DNA from: JAIBJN01 sp963699495
GTDB taxonomy: Bacteria > Actinomycetota > Thermoleophilia > Gaiellales > Gaiellaceae
DNA: 64,000 bases
Direction: 5' to 3'
Assembly (NCBI GenBank): GCA_963699495.1
Contig: CAVOUB010000003.1
Location: 496,001-560,000 of the forward strand
Within the stretch, counting starts at the first letter, position 1. Each line of letters starts with the position of its first letter. The translations under genes were made by a program, and so were the position numbers. The notes below the pieces were generated by a model. That model was not told the DNA's origin, did no database searches, and saw only the letters and a list, made by a program, of their open reading frames with translations. Positions 27,692-36,732 of the stretch are shown one piece after another.

Positions 27692-28759
27692 ATGGCTCCC
27701 CGTCGCCCAAGCCGTCTCACGCCGAAGATCCAGGAGCTCGTCGAAACCGACCGGCTGTCCCGGCCGCCGGTGGGACGCCTGAGCGCCGCCCAGGTCGAGC
27801 AGCTCGTTGTGGTGGCCCAGCGCAAGCAGCGGTTCGAGGTTCCCGTCAGCGCCGCCCGTGCGATCGGCGCGCTCGCCGTCGGTGCCAAGCCGCAAGTGGC
27901 CGTGCCTGTCCTCAAGGCCGTCCTGTCCGACAGCAAGGCACCGCGGACCGACCGGATCGCGGCGGCTCGTGGGCTGGGCGTCGTCGCCACGCCGCAGGCC
28001 GAGCGTGCGCTCATCGCCCACGTGCGCGTTCAGGACCCGAGGGTGCTGCAGGATGTACTCGCCGCGCTCGGCACCTTCGGCGGGCGGACGGCAGCCCGGG
28101 CGCTCGAGCAGCTCGCGGTGCCCTCCGACCACGCCGCGCGCAAGCAACTCTTCTTCGCGCGCGCCCTCATCGCGCATCGGCACGGGCTCGACGGGCCGTT
28201 CCTAACCGAGGCGCGCGCCGTCGAGCGTCGCCCCGGGCGCCCCGAGGAGATGGCCGCGCTCACGCTCCGACTCGGGACGGTGAAGGCCACCGCCGCCGCC
28301 CTCAAGCGCCTCCGCGGCTCCACCTACGGCGTCGACTTCGCCGACCGTGCGTACTTCCTGAGCTGCGGCCCGGCCGAGTGGACGATCTTCCTCAACAAGG
28401 AGCTGGGGCCGTCCGCCAAGTCCTCGACGAACCTCTTCGAGCGACCGTGGATCGCCGCCGTCCTCGCTCAGGCGCTGCCGACGCGAGAGACCCTGACGAC
28501 CAGGCTCGTCATGCTGGCGAGGCCGACCGGGAGGCAGGCTCACGTCGACGTCGCGCGCGCCGACGGCGAGATCGTCTACACAGGGGAGGTCCGCCCTGCC
28601 GGCTCGGCGCTCGCCTTTGCGATTTCGGACGTCGAGCGGCAGGGCACGGCACCGCTGACCATCGCCGGTCGCGCCACGTCGACGCGAGTCGAGGTAGAGA
28701 CCGCCGTGGTCTTCGCCGCCCGCGTCGGCGTCCGAGAGACGGCTGCAGTCGTCGCGTAG
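27692..28759 (+). CDS. HEAT-repeat protein with beta-rich C-terminus
   Basis: A 355-residue protein. Residues about 45-190 form HEAT-like alpha-helical repeats (ARAIGALAVGAKPQVAVPVL, IAAARGLGVVATPQAERALI, VLQDVLAALGTFGGRTAARA). The last 110 residues are beta-rich (TTRLVMLARPTGRQAHVDVA, DGEIVYTGEVRPAGSALAFA). No signal peptide. RBS AGGAGG precedes ATG 27692. Third gene of the cassette. HEAT repeats bind other proteins, so this could be a scaffold for the other two. Not assignable to a known family from sequence. Confidence 0.65.
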   Translation: MAPRRPSRLTPKIQELVETDRLSRPPVGRLSAAQVEQLVVVAQRKQRFEVPVSAARAIGALAVGAKPQVAVPVLKAVLSDSKAPRTDRIAAARGLGVVATPQAERALIAHVRVQDPRVLQDVLAALGTFGGRTAARALEQLAVPSDHAARKQLFFARALIAHRHGLDGPFLTEARAVERRPGRPEEMAALTLRLGTVKATAAALKRLRGSTYGVDFADRAYFLSCGPAEWTIFLNKELGPSAKSSTNLFERPWIAAVLAQALPTRETLTTRLVMLARPTGRQAHVDVARADGEIVYTGEVRPAGSALAFAISDVERQGTAPLTIAGRATSTRVEVETAVVFAARVGVRETAAVVA

Positions 28760-28821
28760 ACACCCCCGCCCACTGGGCCGGCCAGCCTGGAACCGGTCGG
28801 CGCGGCCGCTGGGCGGTGGGG

Positions 28822-29236
28822 CTACAGGAGACCCGTGTAGTGGGTCAGGTCGACCCGCGCGAAGGAGCCCTCGCGAACCGTGACCCGGCCGTCGCCGTTG
28901 GCCAGCGACTTGCCGCCGTCGTCCGGATCGACGATGTACCGGCCGGGAGGAAGCTCGACACGGAAACTGACCGTTGCGGTCGGTATGCGAGCTCGTGAAG
29001 ACACTGCCGTCCTCGCGAAGGATCCGGATCTCGCCGACGTAACCCGGGCAGGGCGGGTCGTCCTGCGCCTCGACGGGGTTGCAGGGCCAGGCAATGACCG
29101 TGCCCATGACGCCGGAGGGCTCCCCGGCCTTCGCCGGTCGCAGGACGAGGAAGAGGGAGGTCGCAAGCAGCACGACGGTCACGCCGACCACGCCCAGCAG
29201 GAGCTTGTCGGCTGCGGATCGGGGCCTGAGGTTCAT
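28822..29236 (-). CDS. Membrane-anchored or secreted protein, carboxypeptidase-regulatory-like, frameshifted
   Basis: N-terminal hydrophobic helix (residues about 13-32, LLLGVVGVTVVLLATSLFLV), then MGTVIAWPCNPVEAQDDPPC, a Cys-containing beta domain with GEIRILREDGSVFTSSHTDR. After a break near 28975 it continues FRVELPPGRYIVDPDDGG, a pattern of carboxypeptidase-regulatory-like beta-sandwich domains. About 137 residues. Convergent with the HEAT gene. Extracytoplasmic role inferred. Confidence 0.55.
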
Positions 29237-29282
29237 CACTGAGAGCTAAGACCGCGACCGATGCCAGCTGGTTCCCGCGGTC

Positions 29283-31750
29283 TCAGCCCGTGTTCCTCAG
29301 CGCCGCCGCGATCCCCGCGATCGAGCGGAGCAGCGGGCGCTTGACCTCCTCGTCGCCGGTCTCCCGCCAGCGGCGGAGAAGCTCGACCTGGATGGCGTTC
29401 ATCGGGTCGACGTACGGGTTGCGGAGCCGGATCGACCGCTGGACGACCGGATGGCGGTCGAGGAGCTCCTGTGCCTCGACGATCTCGAGCACCGAGCGGA
29501 CGGTGCGCTCGTGCTCGGCGCGGATCGGCTCGTAGAGGCTCGCGTCCTCCACGAGGTCGAGGTAGCCGGCGGCGATCTCCAGGCTCGACTTCGCCAGCGT
29601 CATCTCCAGGTTCTCGACGAGCGAGCGGAAGAAGGCCCAGCCGCGGTAGAGGCGGCGCAGCTCGGCGATGTCCGCTGCCGCAAACGCGGTCCCGCAGCCG
29701 TACCAGGCCGGGAGGATGCAGCGGTTCTGCGTCCAGGCGAAGACCCACGGGATCGCGCGGAGCGAGCTGAGGAGCTCCCCTCCCTCGGGACGCCGCGCCG
29801 GGCGGGAGCCGATCTCGAGGAGCGCCAGCTCCTCGATCGGCGTGAACCGGCGGAAGAAGTCGACAAAGCGCTCGTCCTCCCAGACGAGCCCGCGATAGGC
29901 GGCGAACGCGTTCGCCGAGAGCACGCCGAGCGTCTCCTGCGCGCCCTCCGGCGGGCGCGAGCCGGCGACCTCCGGAAACGCGGCCAGGAGCGTCGCGGCG
30001 AGCGCCGCCTCCAGGTTCCGGTAGGCCAGCCCGGGAAGGCCGTACTTGAAGGACACCGTCTCGCCCTGCTCGGTGAGCTTCAGGCGTCCGGGCGGGTGCC
30101 CGGCGGGCTGGGCGAGGATGGCCGCGTGGGTCGGCCCGCCGCCGCGGCCCGTGCTGCCGCCGCGGCCGTGGAAGATCGTCAGCTCGATCTCCCGCTCGGC
30201 GGCCAGCGCGGCAAGGCGCTCCTGCGCACGGAAGATCTCCCACTGCGCGGTGAGATAGCCGCCGTCCTTGCCCGAGTCCGAGTAGCCGACCATGACCTCG
30301 AGGCGGCGGCCGCGCTCCTCGACGACCTGGGCGAAGCGGGGCTCGTCGAGCAGCGCCTCGACGACGGCGGGCGCCTCGCCGAGGTCGCGGATCGTCTCGA
30401 AGAGCGGAACCGGCGAGACGCGGGCGCCGGCCTCGGCGGCGAGGTCGACCACCGCCAGCACGTCTCCGGCCGACTCCGTCCCGGAGACGATCACGGTGTC
30501 GACGGCGCGCTCCCCCAGCCGCGCCTGCGCCTCGGCCACCGCGCCGAGCGCCTCGCGCACGCGGGGCGTCCCGCGCGCCAGCTCCTCCGCGTGGAAGCGA
30601 ACGTCGAGCTTGGCGACGTGGAAGCCGAAAAGCTCGACGCGACGGCGCAGGCGGGCGATGCGCCCGGCTGCGATCCGCCGGCCTCCGTGCGCGCGCAGGC
30701 TGTGGTCGATGACCTCCAGGTCGGCCACGAGCTCGTCGGCCCGCCCGTAGCCGTCGTTCCCGAGCCGCCACCAGACGAAGGAGAGCTTGCGGCGGTACGG
30801 CTCGTCGCTGTTCTGGTCGCCGATCTGCTCGGCGTAGGCAGGCAGCTCGCGCTCGTCCCGGGCGATCGAGTCCAGCGAGCTCGTGGGAGACGCCGACCAG
30901 CGTCGTCGTCAGGCCCAGGGTGGCGGCCAGCTCCCGCACCTCGGCGCGGTAGCGGCCGAGCGCCAGGGTGCGGGCGCGGTCAAGCGCCTCGCGGATCGTG
31001 TCCGGGCCGGCGTTCGGGTTCCCATCCATGTCGCCGCCGATCCAGCTGCCGAACGACAGCGGCAGCGGCGCGTCGGGGATCGCCTCCCGGTAGGCGTGGA
31101 GCAGCTCCTCCGAGGCCTCGAGGAGGCTCTGCTCGAAAAACCAGAGGCCGTGGCGGACCTCGTCGACCACTCGAGGCCGCTGGGGGCGCACCTCGTCGGT
31201 CTGCCAGAGCACGGTGATCTCCTCGGCCGCGCGCTCGGCCACGTCCTCGCCGGCGTCCAGCTCCGCGAGCAGCGCCCCGAGCCGGGCCTGCGCCTGGAGG
31301 ATCGTGCGCCGCGTCGCCTCCGTGGGGTGCGCCGTGAGCACGAGCTCGAGGGAGACGTGCTCGGCCGCGGCGGCCAGCGCCTCGTCGTCGACGCCCCCGT
31401 CGCGCAGGCGCCGGAGCGCGTCCGCCAGCGACTCGCGTGGCACGCCCGTCCTCGCGCTCGACGTCGCGGCGGCGGCGGACACGATGGTGCTGCTCGGCGA
31501 TGTTGGCCAGCTGGAAGAAGAGCGTGAACGCCCGCAGGATCTTCGTCTGCTGGTCGAGGTCGAGCTCCTCGACGGCACGTGCCAGCTCGTCCCGCACCTC
31601 TGGGTCGCCGCTCTCGCGGGCCCGCCGGGAGACGCGGCGGATCTCCTCCTCCCGCGCCAGCAGCTCCTCTCCCTCCTGCTCGACCATGACGCGGCCGAGC
31701 AGATCGCCGAGCAGGCGAACGTCCCGGCGGAGCGGCGCGTCAGTCGCCAT
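29283..31750 (-). CDS. ppc: Phosphoenolpyruvate carboxylase, at least two frameshifts
   Basis: Forms oxaloacetate from PEP and bicarbonate. The N-terminal frame (ATG 31750) runs to FTLFFQLANIAEQHHRVRR; a second frame from about 31470 has the active-site His in LVLTAHPTEATRRTILQAQ and SFGSWIGGDMDGNPNAG; a third from about 30880 has VGYSDSGKDGGYLTAQWEIF, FHGRGGSTGRGGGPTHAAIL and the C-terminal LRNPYVDPMNAIQVELLRRW and NTG end, which is the conserved PEPC terminus. Restored length about 820 residues, slightly short. Overlapping-promoter arrangement with the divergent deaminase. Confidence 0.93.
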
Positions 31751-31758
31751 GACGTGAG

Positions 31759-31764
31759 AGATTA
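31759..31764 (-). promoter_or_regulatory. -10 element TAATCT of ppc
   Basis: TAATCT on the minus strand, 8 nt before the ppc ATG at 31750, within the 20-nt gap to the divergent deaminase. This suggests a leaderless or near-leaderless ppc transcript. Confidence 0.35.
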
Positions 31765-31770
31765 CGTGCC

Positions 31771-33105
31771 GTGAGGACGCTCTTCTCGAACGCCTACGTC
31801 GTGACCATGGACGACGCGGGCACCGAGGTCGACGGCGCCTGGATCCTGGTCGAGGACGGGTTCGTCGTCGAGGTCGGCGAGGGCTCGCCTCCCTTCGCGC
31901 AGCACTTCGAGAACCTCGCCGGCGCGCTCGTCACCCCGGGGCTCGTCAACGCGCACCACCACCTGTACCAGACGCTCACGCGCACCCGCGCGCAGGAGGC
32001 CGACCTCTTCACCTGGCTGAAGGCCCTCTACCCGCTGTGGTCACGTATGGACGCCGAGGCCGAGTACGCCGCCGCGCGCACCGGGCTCGCCGAGCTGGCG
32101 CTCGGCGGCTGCACGACGGTCTTCGACCACCACTACGTCTTCCCGCCCGGGCAGGCGGGTCTGGTGGAGGCCGAGATCCAGGCGGCGCGTGAGCTCGGCC
32201 TCCGCATCGTCGCCTCGCGCGGGTCGATGGACGTCGGCGAGTCGCAGGGCGGCCTCCCGCCGGACGACCTCGTCGAGGACCTGGACGCGGCCCTCGCCGA
32301 CACGGAGGGCCTCTTCGCCCTCCACGAGGAGGGGCCGGGCGCCTGGACGCAGATCGCGGTCGCGCCCTGCTCGCCGTTCTCCGCCTCCAAGCGACTGATG
32401 ACGGAGTCGGCCGCGCTCGCGCGCAGGCTCGGGCTGCGGCTGCACACCCACCTGGCCGAGACCGTCGAGGAAGAGGAGTACTGCCAGGGCCTGTTCGGCT
32501 GCCGGCCGGTGGAGTACCTGGAGCAGCTCGGCTGGCTTGCGGACGACGTCTGGTGCGCGCACTGCGTCCATCTCTCCGAGGCCGACGTGCAGGCGTTCGG
32601 CGCGGCCGGAACCGGCGTCGCGCACTGCCCGACCTCCAACCTGCGCCTCGGGGCCGGGGTGGCGCCGGTGCGGGCGATGATCGACGCCGGCGTCCCGGTG
32701 GGCCTCGGCGTCGACGGCTCGGCGTCGAACGAGCGCAGCGACCTCTCGGCCGACGTGAAGCAGGCGCTGCTCGTGGCACGAGGCCGCGGCGGACCGGAGG
32801 CGATGACCGTGCGCGAGGCGCTGTGGCTCGGGACCCGCGGCGGCGCGGACGTCCTCGGCCGCAAGGATCTGGGGTCCCTGGAGCCCGGCAAGTGCGCCGA
32901 CTTCGCCGTCTGGAACACGGAGGGCCTCGAGTTCGGCGGCGCCGACGACCCCGTGGCCGCGCTCGTCCTCTCGGGCCCACACCGCGCGGAGCGCGTCTAC
33001 GTCGGTGGGGAAGCCGCCGTCCTGCACGGGCAGCTCGCGCGCGCCGACGAGCGCGAGATCGCCGCGGCGCACCGCGTGCAAGCGGCGCGGTTCCTCGACG
33101 CCTGA
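31771..33105 (+). CDS. 8-oxoguanine/guanine deaminase, AtzA/TrzN-type amidohydrolase
   Basis: A complete 444-residue amidohydrolase. Metal ligands in VNAHHHLYQTLTR, LHTHLAETVEEEEYC, WCAHCVHLSEADV and GLGVDGSASNERSDL. The NAHHHLYQ.LTR form and the HLAETxxEE.YC stretch match 8-oxoguanine deaminases more closely than classic guanine deaminase, but the two are hard to separate by eye. The product would be urate (from 8-oxoguanine) or xanthine (from guanine), both of which enter the urate genes at 35.2-36.7 kb. GTG start. Confidence 0.8.
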   Translation: MRTLFSNAYVVTMDDAGTEVDGAWILVEDGFVVEVGEGSPPFAQHFENLAGALVTPGLVNAHHHLYQTLTRTRAQEADLFTWLKALYPLWSRMDAEAEYAAARTGLAELALGGCTTVFDHHYVFPPGQAGLVEAEIQAARELGLRIVASRGSMDVGESQGGLPPDDLVEDLDAALADTEGLFALHEEGPGAWTQIAVAPCSPFSASKRLMTESAALARRLGLRLHTHLAETVEEEEYCQGLFGCRPVEYLEQLGWLADDVWCAHCVHLSEADVQAFGAAGTGVAHCPTSNLRLGAGVAPVRAMIDAGVPVGLGVDGSASNERSDLSADVKQALLVARGRGGPEAMTVREALWLGTRGGADVLGRKDLGSLEPGKCADFAVWNTEGLEFGGADDPVAALVLSGPHRAERVYVGGEAAVLHGQLARADEREIAAAHRVQAARFLDA

Positions 33106-33124
33106 CCGGGGGCGCCCGCCCCTG

Positions 33125-33145
33125 TTTGTGTTCCACCCGCACAAG
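33125..33145. promoter_or_regulatory. Palindrome TTTGTG-N9-CACAAG
   Basis: A 21-bp operator-like site with 6-bp arms (one mismatch to CTTGTG) and a 9-nt spacer, in the 127-nt gap between the deaminase and the SemiSWEET gene. The same pattern recurs at 33197 and 43158. Confidence 0.4.
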
Positions 33146-33196
33146 CCCGAGGGGTGGTTGCACGGCGTTCGAGGCGCGTGGTTCCGCGAATACGAC

Positions 33197-33217
33197 CTTG
33201 TGGCCGTGGAGCACAAG
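33197..33217. promoter_or_regulatory. Palindrome CTTGTG-N9-CACAAG
   Basis: Second copy in the same gap, perfect arms and the same 9-nt spacer, 72 nt (about seven helical turns) from the first copy. It lies just past the 3' end of the SemiSWEET gene. Confidence 0.4.
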
Positions 33218-33232
33218 CGCTCACCTCGACGC

Positions 33233-33499
33233 CTAGGCGGCCCGACGAAAGCGCAGCACGACGACGATCGTCACCGCGGACACGACTGCGGCGACCGTGT
33301 TCGTGATCATCAGCGGGACGTTCTGGATCGCAATGCCGTACGCGAGCCAGAGCACGAAGCCGACGAGCAGGACCTGCTGGTAGCCGACCGAGACCGCCTG
33401 CGACGAGCCGTGAGCGCGGATGGCGCGGATCTGGAGCAGCGGCGCGAACGACATCGCGACACCCCAGGTGGCGGCCGCAACGGCCAGGTATGTGGACAC
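33233..33499 (-). CDS. SemiSWEET/PQ-loop family transporter
   Basis: An 88-residue three-helix membrane protein, the normal size of SemiSWEET half-transporters, which pair to move sugars. Hydrophobic segments near residues 4-22, 38-58 and 64-84; the motif region SVGYQQVLLVGFVLWLAYG matches the family. Substrate not predictable. Upstream GGAGG precedes the GTG start. Confidence 0.8.
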   Translation of the reverse strand: MSTYLAVAAATWGVAMSFAPLLQIRAIRAHGSSQAVSVGYQQVLLVGFVLWLAYGIAIQNVPLMITNTVAAVVSAVTIVVVLRFRRAA

Positions 33500-33630
33500 G
33501 TGACCTCCTTCGGGACGACGGGGCTCGGGAACGGAGCCCTGCGTCAGCCGTGGAGGTCGAGACGCTCGCGGTCCTCGCCGTAGAGCGGCAGGAGCAGGCC
33601 GACCGATCGCCGCGCGGCGGGCATGGAGCG

Positions 33631-33846
33631 CTAGGAGCCCGGCTCGTCCTCGGACGGCTCGGCGGAGACTTCGGCCTCTTCCGTCTCGTCCGTCTCGGCG
33701 GCCTCGCCGTTCACGCCGGCCCGCTCGTCGGCAGCAGCCTGCTTCCGCGCTTCCTTCTTCTCCTGCTTGCGCTCGCGCTTCTCCTGCAGCTTGCGCTCGC
33801 GGGCGATCTTCGCCATCGTCGTCTGTCGCTTCGAGCTCGAACCCAT
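33631..33846 (-). CDS. Small highly charged protein, unknown function
   Basis: A 71-residue protein: a basic, coiled-coil-like N-terminal half (MAKIARERKLQEKRERKQEK) followed by an acidic tail (ETDETEEAEVSAEPSEDEPG). Such basic-acidic small proteins occur in actinobacteria, but no function is established that I can name. Isolated between the SemiSWEET and aminotransferase genes. Confidence 0.55.
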   Translation of the reverse strand: MGSSSKRQTTMAKIARERKLQEKRERKQEKKEARKQAAADERAGVNGEAAETDETEEAEVSAEPSEDEPGS

Positions 33847-33916
33847 CCGCAGCTTCCTTCCCTCGACGTCCCCGCGACGCAGCTCGGGCCTACACCGTAG
33901 CCGCAGCGGCGGACTG

Positions 33917-35206
33917 TCAGGCGGCTGCGGGCTCGCGAACGGCCCTGAGCGAGGCGTCCATGATCTCGACTGCGAGGTCGATCTCGTCCTCCGTCACGGT
34001 CAGCGGCGGGGCGATGCGGAAGCAGTTCGCGTGGGCCTGGGAGCGGACGATGTTCATGGACAGGCCGCGCTCGTAGCACTCCCGCGTGACCTCGGCGCCG
34101 AGCGCGTCGGCGGGGCTCCGCGTCTCCCGGTCCTCCACCAGCTCGAGCCCGACCAGGAGCCCGCGGCCGCGAACGTCGCCGATCGGCTCGTGCTCGGTCT
34201 GCAGCTCGCGCAGGCGGGCGAGCATGTACTCGCCGCGCGCGGCGGCGCGCTCGACCAGGTCCTCTTCCGCGATCACGTCCAGCACCGCCAGCCCCGCCGA
34301 GGCGGGCAGCGGATCGGAGACGTGCGACGTCACGTGGAGGAATCCCTTCTCGTAGCAGTCCTGCTCGATCGCGCTCGACGTGATCGTGGCCGCGAGCGGG
34401 AGCCCGCCGCCCAGCGTCTTCGAGACGCCGACGAAATCCGGGACGGCGCCGTCGTGCTCGAAGCCGAACATCGTGCCCAGCCGCCCGAAGCCGGTCTGGG
34501 CCTCGTCCATGACGAGCAGCATCTCCCGCTCGGCGAGCAGCTCGCGGACGCGCCGGAAGTAGCCGTCCGGCGGGACGATGATGCCCCCGGCAGAGAGCAC
34601 CGGCTCGGCGACCAGCGCGCACAGCGACCCGACCGACTGCTGGTCGACGAGCTCGAAGCCGACCTCCAGGCACGTGCAGTCGCAGGCGCCGTCGCAGTGG
34701 CGCACCGGGCAGCGGTACGCATAGGGCGCAGGGATCGCGAACGACCCCGGCAGCACCGGCCCGTAGCCCGAGTGGGCCATCGAGAAGTTCACGGAAGCGA
34801 TGCCGGAGAGGAGCCCGTGGAAGCTGCGCGTGAGACCGACCACCTCCCAGCGGCCGGTGTGCATCTTGGCCATCTTCAGCGCCACCTCGTTCGCCTCCGT
34901 GCCCGTGTTGAGGAGCAGGACGCGGTCGAGCGGCGGCGGGAAGAGGCCGGCGAGCCGCGCGCCGAGCGCCAGCACCGGCTCGGAGAGCATCCAGGAGTTG
35001 AGGTGGATGACCTCGTCCAGCGCCGAGCGCACCGCTGCCGTGATGCGCGGATGGTTGTGGCCCAACGTCGAGCAGATCTGGCCCGAGGTGAAGTCGAGGA
35101 TCCGCCTGCCGCTCGCCGTCTCGACCCACGCGCCCTCCGCTCGCGCGATCGGCTCGGGCGCGAAGGAGCCTGCGTAGCGGATCAGGAAGCGCTCGCGCTC
35201 GTCCAC
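33917..35206 (-). CDS. Class III (PLP-dependent) aminotransferase
   Basis: A complete 429-residue fold-type I PLP enzyme from GTG 35206. Marks: DFTSGQICSTLGHNHPRI, LLLNTGTEANEVALKMAK, LLVMDEAQTGFGRLGTMF and the PLP lysine in GVSKTLGGGLPLAATI. The overall pattern is close to 2,2-dialkylglycine decarboxylase/4-aminobutyrate-type aminotransferases. A Cys-rich insert (CPVRHCDGACDCTC) is unusual. It sits divergently to the urate operon, so it may use glyoxylate or amino groups released from purine breakdown, but the substrate is unknown. Confidence 0.82.
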   Translation of the reverse strand: MDERERFLIRYAGSFAPEPIARAEGAWVETASGRRILDFTSGQICSTLGHNHPRITAAVRSALDEVIHLNSWMLSEPVLALGARLAGLFPPPLDRVLLLNTGTEANEVALKMAKMHTGRWEVVGLTRSFHGLLSGIASVNFSMAHSGYGPVLPGSFAIPAPYAYRCPVRHCDGACDCTCLEVGFELVDQQSVGSLCALVAEPVLSAGGIIVPPDGYFRRVRELLAEREMLLVMDEAQTGFGRLGTMFGFEHDGAVPDFVGVSKTLGGGLPLAATITSSAIEQDCYEKGFLHVTSHVSDPLPASAGLAVLDVIAEEDLVERAAARGEYMLARLRELQTEHEPIGDVRGRGLLVGLELVEDRETRSPADALGAEVTRECYERGLSMNIVRSQAHANCFRIAPPLTVTEDEIDLAVEIMDASLRAVREPAAA

Positions 35207-35231
35207 GCGGCAAGAATACGATGCCAGCGAG
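35207..35231. promoter_or_regulatory. Divergent leaderless promoter pair
   Basis: Minus strand: TATTCT (35213-35218), 6 nt before the aminotransferase GTG. Plus strand: TACGAT (35217-35222), 9 nt before the HIU hydrolase GTG. The two -10 boxes overlap by 2 bp in a 25-nt gap, so the two genes probably compete for polymerase. Confidence 0.45.
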
Positions 35232-35522
35232 GTGAGCATCTCCACCCACGTCCTGGACACCGAGCGCGGCGAGCCGGCCCGCGGGATCAGGGTCGAGCTC
35301 TTCCGCGGCGACATCTTGCTCTCCGTCCGCGACACGGACGACGACGGGCGCATCCCCGATCTCGGCGGCGACGAGCTCCTGCCCGACGTCTACCGCCTCG
35401 TCTTCCACCCGCGGTCGCCGTTCTTCCGCCGCGTCGAGGTCGAGGTCGAGCTCGGCGAGGGCCACTACCACGTTCCCCTGCTCCTCTCCCCCTACGCGTG
35501 CGCGATCTACCGCGGAAGCTGA
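35232..35522 (+). CDS. pucM: 5-hydroxyisourate hydrolase (transthyretin-like)
   Basis: Hydrolyses 5-hydroxyisourate, the uricase product, to OHCU. A 96-residue protein with N-terminal ISTHVLDTERGEPARG (His ligand) and the C-terminal HYHVPLLLSPYACAIYRGS, ending in the signature YRGS. First of a five-gene run with uraD and uricase. Confidence 0.9.
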   Translation: MSISTHVLDTERGEPARGIRVELFRGDILLSVRDTDDDGRIPDLGGDELLPDVYRLVFHPRSPFFRRVEVEVELGEGHYHVPLLLSPYACAIYRGS

Positions 35523-35524
35523 CG

Positions 35525-35941
35525 GTGGAGGAGCTCGCCGACCTCTTCCAGGCCCGGAGTCGCTTCGTGGAGGCGCTGGCCGAGGAGGACGACCCGCTCG
35601 GCCGCGCCCGCGACGTGCTCGCCGGGCTCCCGGAGGAGCAGCGGGTCGAGGCGCTGGCGCACCATCCCCGGATCGGCGAGCGCCGGCTCGGGGGCCGCTC
35701 CGCCGCCGAGCAGGGCGCGCCCGCGGACGAGGATCCGGCGGTCATGGCCGAGCTGGCCGAGCTGAACGCCGCCTACGAGGAGCGGTTCGGCTTCCGCTTC
35801 GTCGTCTTCGTCAACCGCCGCCCGCGCGCCGAGCTCGTCCCGGTGCTACGCGAGCGGCTCGCGCGGACGCGCGCCGAGGAGCTCGAGACCGGCTGCGACG
35901 AGCTCGTCGCGATCGCGGTGGACCGGTGGCGAAGCTCCTGA
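35525..35941 (+). CDS. uraD: OHCU decarboxylase
   Basis: 2-oxo-4-hydroxy-4-carboxy-5-ureidoimidazoline decarboxylase, making S-allantoin. GTG start 35525, 138 residues. Family marks: the catalytic His region LAHHPRIGERRLGG and NAAYEERFGFRFVVFVNRR. Follows the HIU hydrolase stop by 2 nt and overlaps uricase by 16 nt. Confidence 0.88.
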   Translation: MEELADLFQARSRFVEALAEEDDPLGRARDVLAGLPEEQRVEALAHHPRIGERRLGGRSAAEQGAPADEDPAVMAELAELNAAYEERFGFRFVVFVNRRPRAELVPVLRERLARTRAEELETGCDELVAIAVDRWRSS

Positions 35942-36732
35942 GGATCGGCTACGGCAAGGAGGCCGTCTCCGTCTACCGGACGGACGGCGTCCGCTCGCTG
36001 TTCGCCGCCGAGGTCGGGATGACCGTGCGCGGGGAGAGCTTCCTCGCCTCGTACACGGAGGGCGACAACACGGAGGTCGTCGCCACCGACTCCATGAAGA
36101 ACTTCATCCAGATCACCGCGCTGGAGTACGGCGAGCCCTCGCTGGAGGGCCTCCTCGAGCTGCTCGCCCGCCGCTTCCTGGCCACGTACGCGCAGGCCGA
36201 GCGCATCGAGCTGCAGGCCCGCGAGGTGCCGTTCGCGCGGCGCAGCGAGCAGTCGTTCCAGGCCGCCGGCGGCGACTACGCCGTGGCCGAGCTCGCACTC
36301 GACCAGGACGGGGCGCTGGAGCACCGGTCGGGCCGCGAGGGCATCCGGCTGCTGAAGCTGACCGGAAGCTCCTTCGAGGGCTTCGTCCGGGACGAGTACA
36401 CGACGCTCGCCGACTCGCGCGACCGGCCGCTCTTCATCCACCTGGACGTCCACTGGCGCAATCGCGACTTCGCCGAGCGCGCGGACGGGGAGGCGATCCG
36501 CGACTCGGTTGCGGCGACGTTCGCCGAGTTCGACTCGGCCTCGATCCAGGAGCTCGTGCACGAGCTGGGCCTGCGCCTGCTGGACGGGTTCCCGGAGCTC
36601 GAGGAGGTCTCGTTCGTCGGCGAGAACCGGCTCTGGGACACGGCACAGGTCTTCGGCCCGGATCAGCGCGTGCGCGTGTACACCGACCCGAGGCCGCCCT
36701 ACGGACGGATCGAGCTGACCCTTTCGAGATGA
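35926..36732 (+). CDS. uox: Urate oxidase (factor-independent urate hydroxylase)
   Basis: Oxidises urate to 5-hydroxyisourate using O2 without a cofactor. A 268-residue protein with YGKEAVSVYRTDG (start of the tunnelling fold), GDNTEVVATDSMKN (catalytic Thr/Lys region) and DVHWRNRDF. Length typical of one-domain uricases. Complete. Overlaps its neighbours on both sides. Confidence 0.92.
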   Translation: MAKLLRIGYGKEAVSVYRTDGVRSLFAAEVGMTVRGESFLASYTEGDNTEVVATDSMKNFIQITALEYGEPSLEGLLELLARRFLATYAQAERIELQAREVPFARRSEQSFQAAGGDYAVAELALDQDGALEHRSGREGIRLLKLTGSSFEGFVRDEYTTLADSRDRPLFIHLDVHWRNRDFAERADGEAIRDSVAATFAEFDSASIQELVHELGLRLLDGFPELEEVSFVGENRLWDTAQVFGPDQRVRVYTDPRPPYGRIELTLSR

